Of a stretch of 46,413 nucleotides of DNA, positions 30,603 to 38,641 are shown piece by piece. Positions within the stretch are counted from its first letter, which is position 1, and every line of letters starts with the position of its first letter. This DNA comes from Collinsella sp. (GTDB lineage Bacteria > Actinomycetota > Coriobacteriia > Coriobacteriales > Coriobacteriaceae): positions 1 to 46,413 of the forward strand of contig JARIBW010000038.1 of NCBI GenBank assembly GCA_029264355.1. Reading direction: 5' to 3'. The notes beneath the pieces were generated by a model. That model was given only the letters and a program-made list of their open reading frames with translations. It searched no databases and was not told where the DNA came from. The translations under genes and the position numbers were made by a program.

Positions 30603-30808
30603 TGGTCAAAACACCCTGATTGTGCGGCGAACCTTCGCACGCCGACCAACAAATGCCCAGGATCCGATTGTCCGGGCATCGTAGCAGCGACCTCGAAAAA
30701 AACGTTTTGACCGACAGTCAATACAAAACCCCAGGGTTCTTCTTGACGCGGGGATATGCATGCTTCCTGAGAGGCTCTTCTCAGCGCACAATCAGGGTAT
30801 TTTGACCA
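30603..30808. mobile_element. MITE-like element with 24-bp terminal inverted repeats
   Basis: The ends 30603-30626 and 30785-30808 are inverted copies (core GTCAAAAYACCCTGATTGTG) with one mismatch over 24 bases, enclosing about 160 bases with no gene. Small open frames on both strands end in the same six residues, RTIRVF, purely because of the repeats. No clear target duplication is seen (flanks GAT and CTC). Size and structure fit a miniature inverted-repeat element mobilised in trans; a large cruciform-forming regulatory element is the alternative. The rest of the 30529-30970 gap holds no gene. Confidence 0.65.
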
Positions 30809-30845
30809 CTCTCGAGATTTCGCACATTTAGACCCCCTGTTTGCG

Positions 30846-30867
30846 GCTAATAGACCCTGCTATTAGC
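30846..30867. promoter_or_regulatory. Inverted repeat upstream of the DUF3516 helicase
   Basis: GCTAATAG and CTATTAGC (30846-30853 and 30860-30867) flank the hexamer ACCCTG. The 8-bp perfect arms extend by 3 bp past a one-base bulge. It lies about 105 bases before the helicase start; it may be an operator or a weak terminator. There is no T-run. Confidence 0.4.
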
Positions 30868-30970
30868 GCAGTGATCTGCCGGTGAGTCGATGCGCGGCAC
30901 TCCAAACGAGCATCCGGCACGCCGCATTCGGTCATAATAGGCACAGCAACATCGACGAAATGGAACGCAC

Positions 30971-33712
30971 ATGCCCGACGTGACCAACACTACCGACCCT
31001 TTTGCCCACGGCTCCCTGGGCTCGCTCGCACCCAGCTGGTGGGAACCGGAAACCGACGGAACCGAGCAGGTTTCACAACCCGATCCATGGCTGACGCCCG
31101 AAGAGGCATACGAACGGTTCATGGAATGGGTCTCCTCTCGCGGCATCGAACCCTGGGAACACCAGGAAGATGCACTGTTCTCCCTGGCCACGGGCAGTAA
31201 CGTGATCTTGGGCACACCAACGGGTTCGGGCAAGTCGCTCGTCGCGCTCGGGATGATGTTCATGGCCATGGCCAGCGGACAGCGCGCCTACTACACCGCA
31301 CCGATCAAGGCCCTCGTGTCCGAGAAGTTCTTCTACCTGGTCGACATCCTCGGACGTGACAACGTGGGCATGATCACCGGCGACTCGCATATCAACACCG
31401 GGGCCCCCGTCATCTGCTGCACCGCCGAGATCCTCGCCAATCAGGCGCTGCGCGAAGGTGAGGACACCGATGCGGGCTGCGTCGCCATGGACGAGTTCCA
31501 CTTCTTCTCCGATCCGGATCGCGGCTGGGCCTGGCAGGTCCCGCTGCTCACACTGCCCCACACGCAATTCCTGCTCATGAGCGCCACTTTGGGCGACATG
31601 ACCTCCATCGGAGACGCCCTCACCCGTACCACCGGACGTGAACTGGAGCTCATCGCCGACGCTCCGCGCCCGGTGCCCCTCTCCTACGAATACGTGAAAA
31701 CCGCACTGGAGGGAACGGTCGAACTCGCCCTGAGACAAGGCGACTCACCACTATATATCGTGCACTTCTCCCAAGACGCGGCCCTTCAATCCGCTCGCGC
31801 GCTTGCAAGCTACGGCGTCGCCGGCAAGGAGCAGCGCGAGGCCATCAAGGAGGCCATCAAGGGAGAGCGTTTCACCACGGCATTCGGCAAGACGCTCAAG
31901 CACCTCATCTCGAGCGGCGTTGGCCTGCACCACGCCGGCATGCTGCCCCGCTACCGCTTGCTCGTCGAAAAGCTCGCGCAACAGGGCCTGCTTCCCGTGA
32001 TTTGCGGCACCGATACGCTCGGCGTGGGGATCAACGTGCCCATCCACACCGTTCTGCTCACCGGCCTCACGAAATTCGACGGCTACAAGCAGCGTCGCCT
32101 GCGCTCGCGCGAGTTCCATCAGATCGCCGGGCGCGCGGGCCGCTCGGGCTTCGACACCGAGGGCGTGGTCATCGCCGAGGCCCCCGAGTTCGAGATTGAG
32201 AACCATAAAGCTGAGCTCAAGGCCATGGGCGACCCCAAAAAGATGAAGAAGATCAAGAAGAAGCGCCCGCCGGAGGGCTTTGTAACCTGGAATGAGGACA
32301 CCTTCACCCGCCTGATCGAAAGCGAGCCCGAGACCCTCAAGCCCCGTCTGCGAATCACGCACTCCATGGTGCTCGCAGAGGTCGAGCAAGGTGGCGACGC
32401 CTGGAAGCGCGTGCTGGCACTCATCGACGCGTCGCTTCAGACCCCCGAAGAGAAGGCGAGGCTGAAGGGGCGCGCCGCGGAAATCTTCGCCACGCTCATC
32501 GACGCCGGAGTCGTGGTGCGCGAATCCGTGGATCCCGATGACCACAGCGCCGATTCGTTTCCGACGGTCTCGCTCACCGAGGCCCCCGAGAACCTGGACG
32601 AGCTGAGGGCGCTCGACGTCGGAAACGATGAGGGGGATGCGGCGGCGGACGCAACTCCGGGACATCCGCTTGACGGCCCCGCCTCGTACTTCCTCACGGT
32701 CGACCTGCCCGAGGACTTTGCCCTCGATCAGCCGCTCTCCCCGTTCCTGCTCGCGGCGCTCGAACTGCTCGATCCGGAAAGCCCCACGTACACACTCGAC
32801 CTCATCTCCATGGTCGAAGCGACGCTCGAAGACCCCAAGCAGATACTGCGGGCGCAGGAACGTCGCGCCCGCGATGCGGCGATGAACGCCATGAAGGCGG
32901 AGGGCATCGACTTTGAGGAGAGCGTCGATCGGCTACAGGACGTCACGTACCCAAAACCGCTCGAGGAGATGCTCGACGTTGCGTTCGCCACGTACTGCGC
33001 GCAAGTCCCATGGGCAAACGACTACGAGCTCAGCCCCAAGTCGGTCCTGCGCGACATGCTCGAGACCGGTTGCGACTTCAAGAGCTATATCGCGCAGTAC
33101 AAGATCGCGCGGTGCGAGGGCATCCTGTTGCGCTACCTCACCGAGGCCTACCGCTCGCTGGATCGCACCGTGCCGGTGGAGCGTCGCACCGAGGAGCTCG
33201 ACGATATCGTTTCCTGGCTGGGACTCGTGGTGCGTTCCGTCGACTCGAGCCTTGTGGACGAGTGGGCCAACGCGGGCGCGGAGCCGGGCGCGGCTCCCAT
33301 CAAGCACGGAGACGAGGTGGTCGCCGACCGCCGCGGCATGACGCTCATGGTGCGCAACACCTTGTTCCAGCGCGTGCGCCTCGTCGCCCTCGACCGTGCC
33401 GACGCCCTCGGGGACCTCGACGCCGATTGGGGCTACGGCGAGAGCCGCTGGGCACGAGTGCTCGACGCGTTCTATGAGGCGCACGAAGATCTGCTCACCG
33501 ATGCCGATGCGCGATCGGCCGCGTTCCTTGAAATCGACGAATCGGACGAGCGGTCCGATCACGTTTGGCACGTGCACCAAGTGTTCCACGATTCGGACGG
33601 CGACCACGACTTCGGCATCATGGCCGACGTCGACCTGGATGCCACGCAAGACGGCGACGGCATCGTCTTCAAGAACTACCGAGCCGGCGCGATCGAGGAC
33701 CTCGTTCGCTAG
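30971..33712 (+). CDS. Ski2-like DEAD/DEAH-box helicase with DUF3516
   Basis: A 913-residue superfamily 2 helicase of the actinobacterial DUF3516 type, related to Ski2/Mtr4 RNA helicases. Walker A is GTPTGSGKS (81-89), followed by APIKALVSEKF (110-120), DEFH (174-177), MSATLGDM (about 199-206), and in domain 2 GVGLHHAGMLPRYR, TDTLGVGINVP and HQIAGRAGRSG. A Lys-rich patch (KKMKKIKKK) starts the linker to the C-terminal DUF3516 region, which occupies about 450-913. It is thought to act in RNA processing or decay; no direct evidence here. The RBS is weak and no clear promoter was found. Confidence 0.93.
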   Translation: MPDVTNTTDPFAHGSLGSLAPSWWEPETDGTEQVSQPDPWLTPEEAYERFMEWVSSRGIEPWEHQEDALFSLATGSNVILGTPTGSGKSLVALGMMFMAMASGQRAYYTAPIKALVSEKFFYLVDILGRDNVGMITGDSHINTGAPVICCTAEILANQALREGEDTDAGCVAMDEFHFFSDPDRGWAWQVPLLTLPHTQFLLMSATLGDMTSIGDALTRTTGRELELIADAPRPVPLSYEYVKTALEGTVELALRQGDSPLYIVHFSQDAALQSARALASYGVAGKEQREAIKEAIKGERFTTAFGKTLKHLISSGVGLHHAGMLPRYRLLVEKLAQQGLLPVICGTDTLGVGINVPIHTVLLTGLTKFDGYKQRRLRSREFHQIAGRAGRSGFDTEGVVIAEAPEFEIENHKAELKAMGDPKKMKKIKKKRPPEGFVTWNEDTFTRLIESEPETLKPRLRITHSMVLAEVEQGGDAWKRVLALIDASLQTPEEKARLKGRAAEIFATLIDAGVVVRESVDPDDHSADSFPTVSLTEAPENLDELRALDVGNDEGDAAADATPGHPLDGPASYFLTVDLPEDFALDQPLSPFLLAALELLDPESPTYTLDLISMVEATLEDPKQILRAQERRARDAAMNAMKAEGIDFEESVDRLQDVTYPKPLEEMLDVAFATYCAQVPWANDYELSPKSVLRDMLETGCDFKSYIAQYKIARCEGILLRYLTEAYRSLDRTVPVERRTEELDDIVSWLGLVVRSVDSSLVDEWANAGAEPGAAPIKHGDEVVADRRGMTLMVRNTLFQRVRLVALDRADALGDLDADWGYGESRWARVLDAFYEAHEDLLTDADARSAAFLEIDESDERSDHVWHVHQVFHDSDGDHDFGIMADVDLDATQDGDGIVFKNYRAGAIEDLVR

Positions 33713-33737
33713 CCCCCCGGCATCCCATCGATCCTCC

Positions 33738-33779
33738 CTGCGCATCGCCGACCCGATCCGACTGGCCGGCGATGCGCAG
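33738..33779 (+). terminator. Hairpin after the DUF3516 helicase gene
   Basis: A 13-bp perfect stem (33738-33750 with 33767-33779, 16-base loop) lies 25 bases after the stop. The T-rich run TTATTTTT comes about 20 bases later, so termination may be less efficient than for a standard intrinsic site. Confidence 0.6.
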
Positions 33780-33911
33780 CATTATGCGTGGCATTAAGTT
33801 ATTTTTAACCTCCCATTAAGCTGCATGACCAACCCGTCACGTAGGTGTCACGAAGGCGCAAGGGCCCCTCCCCATCATGGATGACATAGCGATCATCCAA
33901 GGAGTTGAACC

Positions 33912-34757
33912 ATGAACACATATGGGAGAAATGACGTCCGACGCCCTCTCAGAGAATTTGATGGACCCCTCGAGGGAGGGAGATTCCGAAACGATCGCGG
34001 CTCGCGACAACGACGCTCCGCCGTGCCGCAGCAGGCCGGTGCGACGCGACGGAGATATGCCATCGCCAGACAACGATCCCGCGCAGTGCGGCGAACACGG
34101 CGGTGCTCATCGCGCGCGGGAAAGCTGGCGCTCATCGGCCTCGGTATCGCCATCGCCTCCATCCTCGCAGTCCAATCACTCAAGGGACAGGAAGCCGGGA
34201 TGGGACGAAAGGATGCCCCGCCGCCCCAAGAGCAGGTGGCCCATTCGACACCTGCGCACGCCTGGCGCAAGGGGGAGGTCCCATTCCTGTATCAAATCGA
34301 CCCCCAATGGTCCGCCGAACCCTATGCGGGAGGGAACATCCTTGAAAACGGATGCGGACCCACCTGCCTTTCCATGGTCTACGTGTCCCTGACGGGAAAG
34401 ACGGACCTCGATCCCGCCGCCATGGCGCGTTTCAGCGAGCAGAACGGTTTCACCGTCGACGGCATGACGGCTTGGACGTTGATGACAGACGGCGCGGCGA
34501 TACTCGGCCTTCGCAGTTCCGAGCTCCCCGCAAGCGCCGACGACGTCCGCGCCGAGCTCGAGGCGGGGCGGCCGGTCATATGCAGCGTGCGGCCCGGAGA
34601 CTTCACCACCACGGGACACTTCATCGTGCTCGCCGGCCTCACCAAAGACGGACAGGTCATGGTGCGGGACCCGAACAGCGCCGGCAACGGCGACCACCCT
34701 TGGGATCTCGACCGGATTCTCGGCCAATGCGCCAACCTATGGAGCTTCTCCTCGTAA
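33912..34757 (+). CDS. Membrane-anchored C39-like cysteine peptidase with Arg-rich tail
   Basis: A 281-residue type II membrane protein. Residues 1-69 are extremely basic (about 20 Arg) and cytoplasmic, residues 71-90 (KLALIGLGIAIASILAVQSL) form one membrane helix, and the rest is outside. The outer domain (about 122-281) matches the peptidase C39-like family: VPFLYQIDPQW, NGCGPTCLSM with presumed catalytic Cys148, GHFIVLAGL with the His, and VRDPNS with the Asp. Such proteins process peptides or the cell wall; the target is unknown. AAGGAG lies 7 bases before the ATG. It stands alone, between the helicase and a NifX-family gene. Confidence 0.85.
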   Translation: MNTYGRNDVRRPLREFDGPLEGGRFRNDRGSRQRRSAVPQQAGATRRRYAIARQRSRAVRRTRRCSSRAGKLALIGLGIAIASILAVQSLKGQEAGMGRKDAPPPQEQVAHSTPAHAWRKGEVPFLYQIDPQWSAEPYAGGNILENGCGPTCLSMVYVSLTGKTDLDPAAMARFSEQNGFTVDGMTAWTLMTDGAAILGLRSSELPASADDVRAELEAGRPVICSVRPGDFTTTGHFIVLAGLTKDGQVMVRDPNSAGNGDHPWDLDRILGQCANLWSFSS

Positions 34758-34923
34758 CTTTGCATGCGAATCGCCGCTCCCGCGCCGGGGCCCGAGCCCG
34801 AGCGCCGGATTCACGCACGCCCGGGGCTTGGCGGCCCCGTGCGCATGCATACCCTGCGCAAACGCGCTACCATGGGACCATCAACCCCGTTGCGATATAT
34901 CACGCAGAAAGGTGGCATCGTAC

Positions 34924-35286
34924 ATGAAGCTCGCAGTTCCCTCCGTTGGAGAAGGCGGCCTCGAGGCCCAGCGCTCCGCCCACTTCGGCCACGCCGACTG
35001 CTTCACGATTCTGAACGTCGAAGACGGCCAGGTCTCCCTCGAGGGCACCATCGCCAATCCCCCGCACGAGGAGGGTGGCTGCATGCGCCCCGTGGGGATC
35101 CTTTCCGATGCCGGCATCGACGCCATTGTCGCCGCGGGCATGGGCATGCGCCCCATGCAGGGCTTTGCCGCGGCGGGCATCGCCGTTCTGCACGACGCCG
35201 ACTCCCCCACCGTGGGTGCGGCCGCCGAGCGTGTGGCCGCCGGCCAGGCCGAAGCCATGGGGCCGGAGCACGCCTGCCATCATTAG
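34924..35286 (+). CDS. NifX/NifB-family dinitrogenase cofactor-type protein
   Basis: A 120-residue cytoplasmic protein of the dinitrogenase iron-molybdenum cofactor biosynthesis family (PF02579). Typical segments are MKLAVPSVGEGG at the start, SAHFGHADCFTILNVEDG (18-35) and the middle MRPVGILSDAGIDAIVAAGMG. The C-terminus ends EHACHH, possibly a metal site. No nif genes are near, so it more likely handles an iron-sulfur or other metal cluster in an anaerobe. AAAGGTGG precedes the ATG at 34924; the longer frame from 34828 lacks family match. Confidence 0.85.
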   Translation: MKLAVPSVGEGGLEAQRSAHFGHADCFTILNVEDGQVSLEGTIANPPHEEGGCMRPVGILSDAGIDAIVAAGMGMRPMQGFAAAGIAVLHDADSPTVGAAAERVAAGQAEAMGPEHACHH

Positions 35287-35325
35287 GGCCCGTACCGCCA
35301 TACAGATCGTCTCAAACAGCTCGCC

Positions 35326-36672
35326 TCAAAAGGCATCGCCCGCAAACGGAAGCGGGCGATGCCTTTTCTCGTTCGGCCCTTTAGACCCATCCCACCATGG
35401 GGCAAACAACCCACTGCCGAATAGCACCACGACCATGGCGACAAGCCCATAGATGGTTTCGCGCAAAATACCCCACCGCGCGAGCAGGGGATATTTCGCC
35501 CGCAAACGCCGGCGATCGAGCAAGAGATACGCTCCGATTATGAGAATCGGATCGATGCACAAGACGTTCTGCGCGAACAAATACCCTATCGACCTGCCCA
35601 TGTCCTCAGTTGTGGGGTTGAAAATCGTCTCAACGCTCATCCACAGCATCATGGCGAGCATCGCGAGAACCGCGATGTTCCAAACGCGCCCCATCCATGA
35701 GGGGATCAGCGTGAGCGGGTTCCACCTTCTCAGCGCCGACAACGCGAAGCTCATCGGACGGGTACGCACAGGCACTCCCGCCGCGCGCGTCGTGACGGTG
35801 CGGCCCGATTCGACCACAGCCGAAATCGCCGCGCCGAAATCCGCAGCCGAGGCATAGCGGTCGGCGGGGTCGAATGCGCAAGCCGTCTCTATGACCCGCG
35901 CCCACCCATCGCCTATGCCTTTACCCTTGCACTCACCAGCTCCACAGACGTTCGGGGGCTGCTCGCCCGTCAGGCAAAAATACAAGATCTTGCCCAGCGC
36001 GTACACATCGGTTCGCTCGTCGGTCTGACCAAAGCCGAACTGCTCGGGCGGGGCATAGCATCGCGTCAGGAAATGGGTGGTATCGCTCGACGCATCCGGG
36101 CGCCACATCCGAGCACTTCCGAAGTCGATGACGACAGCCTCACCAGCGCGCATGATAACGTTCGACGGTTTGAGATCGCGATGTATCAGGGGGCTCGGGA
36201 GCGCCGTGTGGAGCTCTACAACCGCTCGGCTCAGTGTGGGCAGCACGAGCGTCGCCAGATGCTCCCCCGCGCCGATCGCCCTTTGCAGGGCGTCGACCGT
36301 GCAGCCATCGACATGCTCCATCACCACCGTCAGCGTGCCACCGCTGCGAGCGCACTCGACCAATCGAGGCGCGCACGCCAGGCTCGCACCCTGCTGTTGA
36401 GCTCGCCACAGCTCCTCGTACGCCACGCCGGCGCCGGAGTCGATATCGATGACCTTGCGGACGTATCTGCCGGCGACCCCCTCCCTCGGGCGGCCCCGCA
36501 CCAGCTCCGTCGTCTCGAATTCAGACTGCTTGATCACCCGATCGGCATGCCAGGTCGTCGCCTCTGCAGACTGGGACAGGAACGCCTCGAGGTCATGCTG
36601 GAACGTCTCGTCCCCCGAGCCCGGGGCATTGGTTGCAACTATGTCTTCAGAATTCCTCATGACCCGCATCAT
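35326..36672 (-). CDS. Transmembrane Ser/Thr protein kinase
   Basis: A 448-residue kinase (from the ATG at 36672). The Hanks-type domain covers about 50-290: candidate ATP-binding Lys73 in RYVRKV, catalytic HRDLKPSN (164-171), DFG (183-185), and CYAPPEQFG in the activation loop, all intact. The rest has three hydrophobic segments (about 330-350, 368-385, 410-432) and no extracellular sensor domain. Start choice is uncertain: ATGs at 36672, 36669 and 36660 and a TTG at 36690 lack a clear RBS. It follows the HTH-like gene by 18 bases. The last 14 codons are encoded by the terminator hairpin at 35328-35367. Confidence 0.88.
   Translation of the reverse strand: MMRVMRNSEDIVATNAPGSGDETFQHDLEAFLSQSAEATTWHADRVIKQSEFETTELVRGRPREGVAGRYVRKVIDIDSGAGVAYEELWRAQQQGASLACAPRLVECARSGGTLTVVMEHVDGCTVDALQRAIGAGEHLATLVLPTLSRAVVELHTALPSPLIHRDLKPSNVIMRAGEAVVIDFGSARMWRPDASSDTTHFLTRCYAPPEQFGFGQTDERTDVYALGKILYFCLTGEQPPNVCGAGECKGKGIGDGWARVIETACAFDPADRYASAADFGAAISAVVESGRTVTTRAAGVPVRTRPMSFALSALRRWNPLTLIPSWMGRVWNIAVLAMLAMMLWMSVETIFNPTTEDMGRSIGYLFAQNVLCIDPILIIGAYLLLDRRRLRAKYPLLARWGILRETIYGLVAMVVVLFGSGLFAPWWDGSKGPNEKRHRPLPFAGDAF
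35328..35367. terminator. Bidirectional terminator inside the kinase 3' end
   Basis: A 16-bp perfect stem (35328-35343 with 35352-35367) around AAACGGAA, with four A and four T at the stem ends, serves transcripts from both sides. It lies 41 bases after the NifX-family stop and overlaps the kinase stop codon (35326-35328). Confidence 0.88.
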
Positions 36673-36690
36673 ACCAGCGCGCGCGGACAA

Positions 36691-37110
36691 TCAGCAGACA
36701 GTCTCCTCGTCAAGGCGGTAGAGTTCCTCGTTGACCTTCTGAAGACTGCATCCCTGGTCAATGCAGAAGATGATGATCGCATCTCGGCGGCACTTCGGGT
36801 TGAGCGAGCTCACCCCCGCGGCACGGAGCGCGCGGTTCGTTTCGCGCAGCGTCAATGCCATGGCAAATGCGATTTGGAGCACCTTGTCACGCGAGGGGTT
36901 GCGGGCGCCGGTGAAAATCTGATATCCGAACGTCTCATTCAGGTCGGCCATGCGGACCACGCGCGAGCGTTTGAGGTTCTTCTTCTCGAGCATGCGTTCG
37001 AGAAACTCCGAAAGCGTCTCGGCGGGAAAGTCATGACCTCCGATGAAGTCATCGAGGGACGGGGCCTCGATCAGCTCCTGCAACACCTGCTCTGTCAAAC
37101 GCTCCGTCAT
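36691..37110 (-). CDS. Putative XRE/HTH-like protein upstream of the kinase
   Basis: A 139-residue soluble protein. The stretch MADLNETFGYQIFTGARNPSRDK (about 54-76) looks like the two helices of a lambda-repressor-type HTH, with KVLQIAFAMALTLRETNRAL continuing the bundle. The N-terminus is acidic and the C-terminus contains a Cys in FCIDQGCSLQ. DNA binding is inferred from this pattern only. The start at 37110 follows GGGG by 5 bases; a longer start at 37128 is possible. It lies 18 bases before the kinase and could be its substrate or regulator. Confidence 0.6.
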   Translation of the reverse strand: MTERLTEQVLQELIEAPSLDDFIGGHDFPAETLSEFLERMLEKKNLKRSRVVRMADLNETFGYQIFTGARNPSRDKVLQIAFAMALTLRETNRALRAAGVSSLNPKCRRDAIIIFCIDQGCSLQKVNEELYRLDEETVC

Positions 37111-37153
37111 ATCAGCCCCATTCCACACCCTTCATGCTCATCAGACGCTTTAA

Positions 37154-37190
37154 AAGGGCGACGACGCGAACCAACACGAACGCCGCCCTT
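37154..37190 (-). terminator. Terminator after the DUF4190/DUF4352-like gene
   Basis: Minus-strand AAGGGCG pairs with CGCCCTT (37184-37190 with 37154-37160) around a 23-base loop that can pair further. It is followed by TTAAA and starts 20 bases after the stop at 37210. Confidence 0.55.
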
Positions 37191-37209
37191 CGACACACCC
37201 CCCAGAACT

Positions 37210-37926
37210 TTACGACACAATCCAAGTAGCAGCGGGATCATCGGTAAGTAGGCTGGAGAAATAGAGCACCTTGGACAGCGTTCCACTGAAATAGATATTG
37301 CCCGAAACTGAACCGCCGGTGGAAAGGTCGCCGTAGTTAATCGCATCCTCCCCACCGTCGAAATACGTGGTGTCGCTACGAACACCCGTCTCGTTCTCTC
37401 CCTTCCAATCGTACGAGTTGAAAGAAATGGGCTCATCACCGTTATTCTCGTACGTGACGTTGACCCGAGTAACCTCGGTCCCGTCGAAGTTGGCCAAACC
37501 GGAAGTCACTTCATTGACCGTCACCGACAGGCCATTTTCAAGCTCGACCTTGAACCCGACCGCCAGCTCGTCAGCAGGCCGTTCCTCAGCCTCTTCCTTC
37601 TTTCCATCGCCTTCAGATGACTGAACCGCCTGAGGCCCATTCAACGCGTCATCGACGGCAGCACCATACATGCCCTGACTCACCAGAACGGCGACAGCTG
37701 CCACGACATTCACCGCGATCGCAATGCCCGCCAGGCCTTTGCCCGTGCGCTTGCCGCGCACACAGGAGACCATACCGGCAATCGCCAGCGCCGCGCCAAT
37801 CAGCGCAACGAAAAACGAGATGTTGTTGATAAATGGCAGCAGCGAGGTTACAAGCGCCAAGACGCCGATGATCAATCCCGCAATCGCAATGCCGGAGCGA
37901 CGCTGTTTTTCGGAAACCTCTTCCAT
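37210..37926 (-). CDS. Membrane protein with DUF4190-like helices and DUF4352-like domain
   Basis: A 238-residue protein. Two or three hydrophobic helices (about 12-32, 36-54 and 64-86) contain GIAIAGLIIGVLALV and GKGLAGIAIAVNVVAAVAVL, as in DUF4190-type proteins. After an acidic linker (about 102-118) comes an extracellular beta-rich domain with a DUF4352-like pattern: VELENGLSVTVNEV, VTRVNVTYENNGDEPISF and a terminal SSLL. Function is unknown; such domains are often ligand-binding or immunoglobulin-like. The ATG at 37926 follows AAGGGTGG; an in-frame GTG at 37935 sits inside that site. It lies upstream of the HTH/kinase pair, separated by a hairpin. Confidence 0.65.
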   Translation of the reverse strand: MEEVSEKQRRSGIAIAGLIIGVLALVTSLLPFINNISFFVALIGAALAIAGMVSCVRGKRTGKGLAGIAIAVNVVAAVAVLVSQGMYGAAVDDALNGPQAVQSSEGDGKKEEAEERPADELAVGFKVELENGLSVTVNEVTSGLANFDGTEVTRVNVTYENNGDEPISFNSYDWKGENETGVRSDTTYFDGGEDAINYGDLSTGGSVSGNIYFSGTLSKVLYFSSLLTDDPAATWIVS

Positions 37927-38002
37927 GTTTTCCACCCTTCCGCAACAGAAGACCCCTCCGTTTGGGCCCCAAGTGACTTCATTATCGGAAAGCGCCCCCT
38001 GG

Positions 38003-38029
38003 GTTTCATTAGCTGCGAGCTAATGAAAC
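38003..38029. promoter_or_regulatory. Perfect palindromic hairpin in a divergent promoter region
   Basis: GTTTCATTAGCT and AGCTAATGAAAC (12-bp perfect arms) flank GCG between two divergent genes (starts 37926 and 38096). Position and symmetry suggest an operator for a dimeric regulator; a terminator is less likely as no transcript ends here. Confidence 0.55.
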
Positions 38030-38095
38030 GCCCATCGTCTCTCCGTTGGGGCATGCTCTACCATGTTCACCAACGAGCGAACTGCGGAGGCACCT

Positions 38096-38389
38096 ATGGC
38101 AAGCAACAAAAGATCGGCGCGCGCCAAACAACGCGCGGCGTTTGAAGCCGGATTTGATGGAGGCGCCATGGGCGATCTGTTCGCACGTGAGCGGGAGCGT
38201 GAAGATCGTCTCGACGCCGAACACGATGCCGCACTCCGCCGCAAAGCCTGCGAATCCAAGAACCGCTATTCAAGCAGGTCGGAGGCGGAAGGCGCCATAG
38301 CCGCATGCGCCGAGCACGGGCGAGGCGGCCTTTCGGTTTATCGCTGCCCTTACTGCAACGGATGGCACCTCACGAGCCACCCGCGCTAA
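38096..38389 (+). CDS. Small zinc-ribbon-type hypothetical protein
   Basis: A 97-residue charged protein. The N-terminal half is Arg/Lys/Glu-rich and probably helical. The C-terminus ends YRCPYCNGWHLTSHPR: a CxxC pair with nearby His residues, which could bind zinc. Small proteins with a C-terminal CPYC-WH motif are common in actinobacteria and phages, with no assigned role. The ATG at 38096 is chosen because GCGGAGG lies 5 bases upstream; the ATG at 38063 would add 11 residues. The 252 bases that follow, up to 38641, hold a weak hairpin near 38466-38484 and the operator at 38561. Confidence 0.7.
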   Translation: MASNKRSARAKQRAAFEAGFDGGAMGDLFAREREREDRLDAEHDAALRRKACESKNRYSSRSEAEGAIAACAEHGRGGLSVYRCPYCNGWHLTSHPR

Positions 38390-38560
38390 GCCCGTACGAT
38401 AACGGTCGAGGCATCCGAGGGCGCGACTCGCCCCGCGTCCCATCCCTCGCCGTGTACAAAGGGCGTTGCCGGATGAAACGGCAAGCACCATGTCGCGAAG
38501 GGCCGCGGCCCACCAGCGCCCCACCTAGCGCTTTCTCCCACCCGGAACTCTCCCGTTCAA

Positions 38561-38580
38561 ATATCGGAATCTGTCGATAT
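38561..38580 (+). promoter_or_regulatory. Candidate ArsR operator
   Basis: ATATCG and CGATAT (38561-38566 and 38575-38580) form an inverted repeat with 8 bases between, in an AT-rich patch 62 bases before the arsC-arsR fusion gene. ArsR/SmtB repressors bind AT-rich dyads of this sort, so autoregulation is likely but unproven. Confidence 0.5.
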
Positions 38581-38641
38581 GTTATTATATTGATGAGTTT
38601 CTATATGAAGTAATAGCAGGTAAATATAGGAGATTCGGGAT

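Noticed and set aside
30606-30805. Two opposite-strand frames of 60-62 codons
   Set aside because: They are products of the inverted repeats of the MITE-like element; both end in the same RTIRVF and have no RBS.
34924-35286. Nitrogen fixation locus
   Set aside because: Only a lone NifX-family protein is present, with no nifHDK or nifB; such homologues are widespread in anaerobes without fixation.
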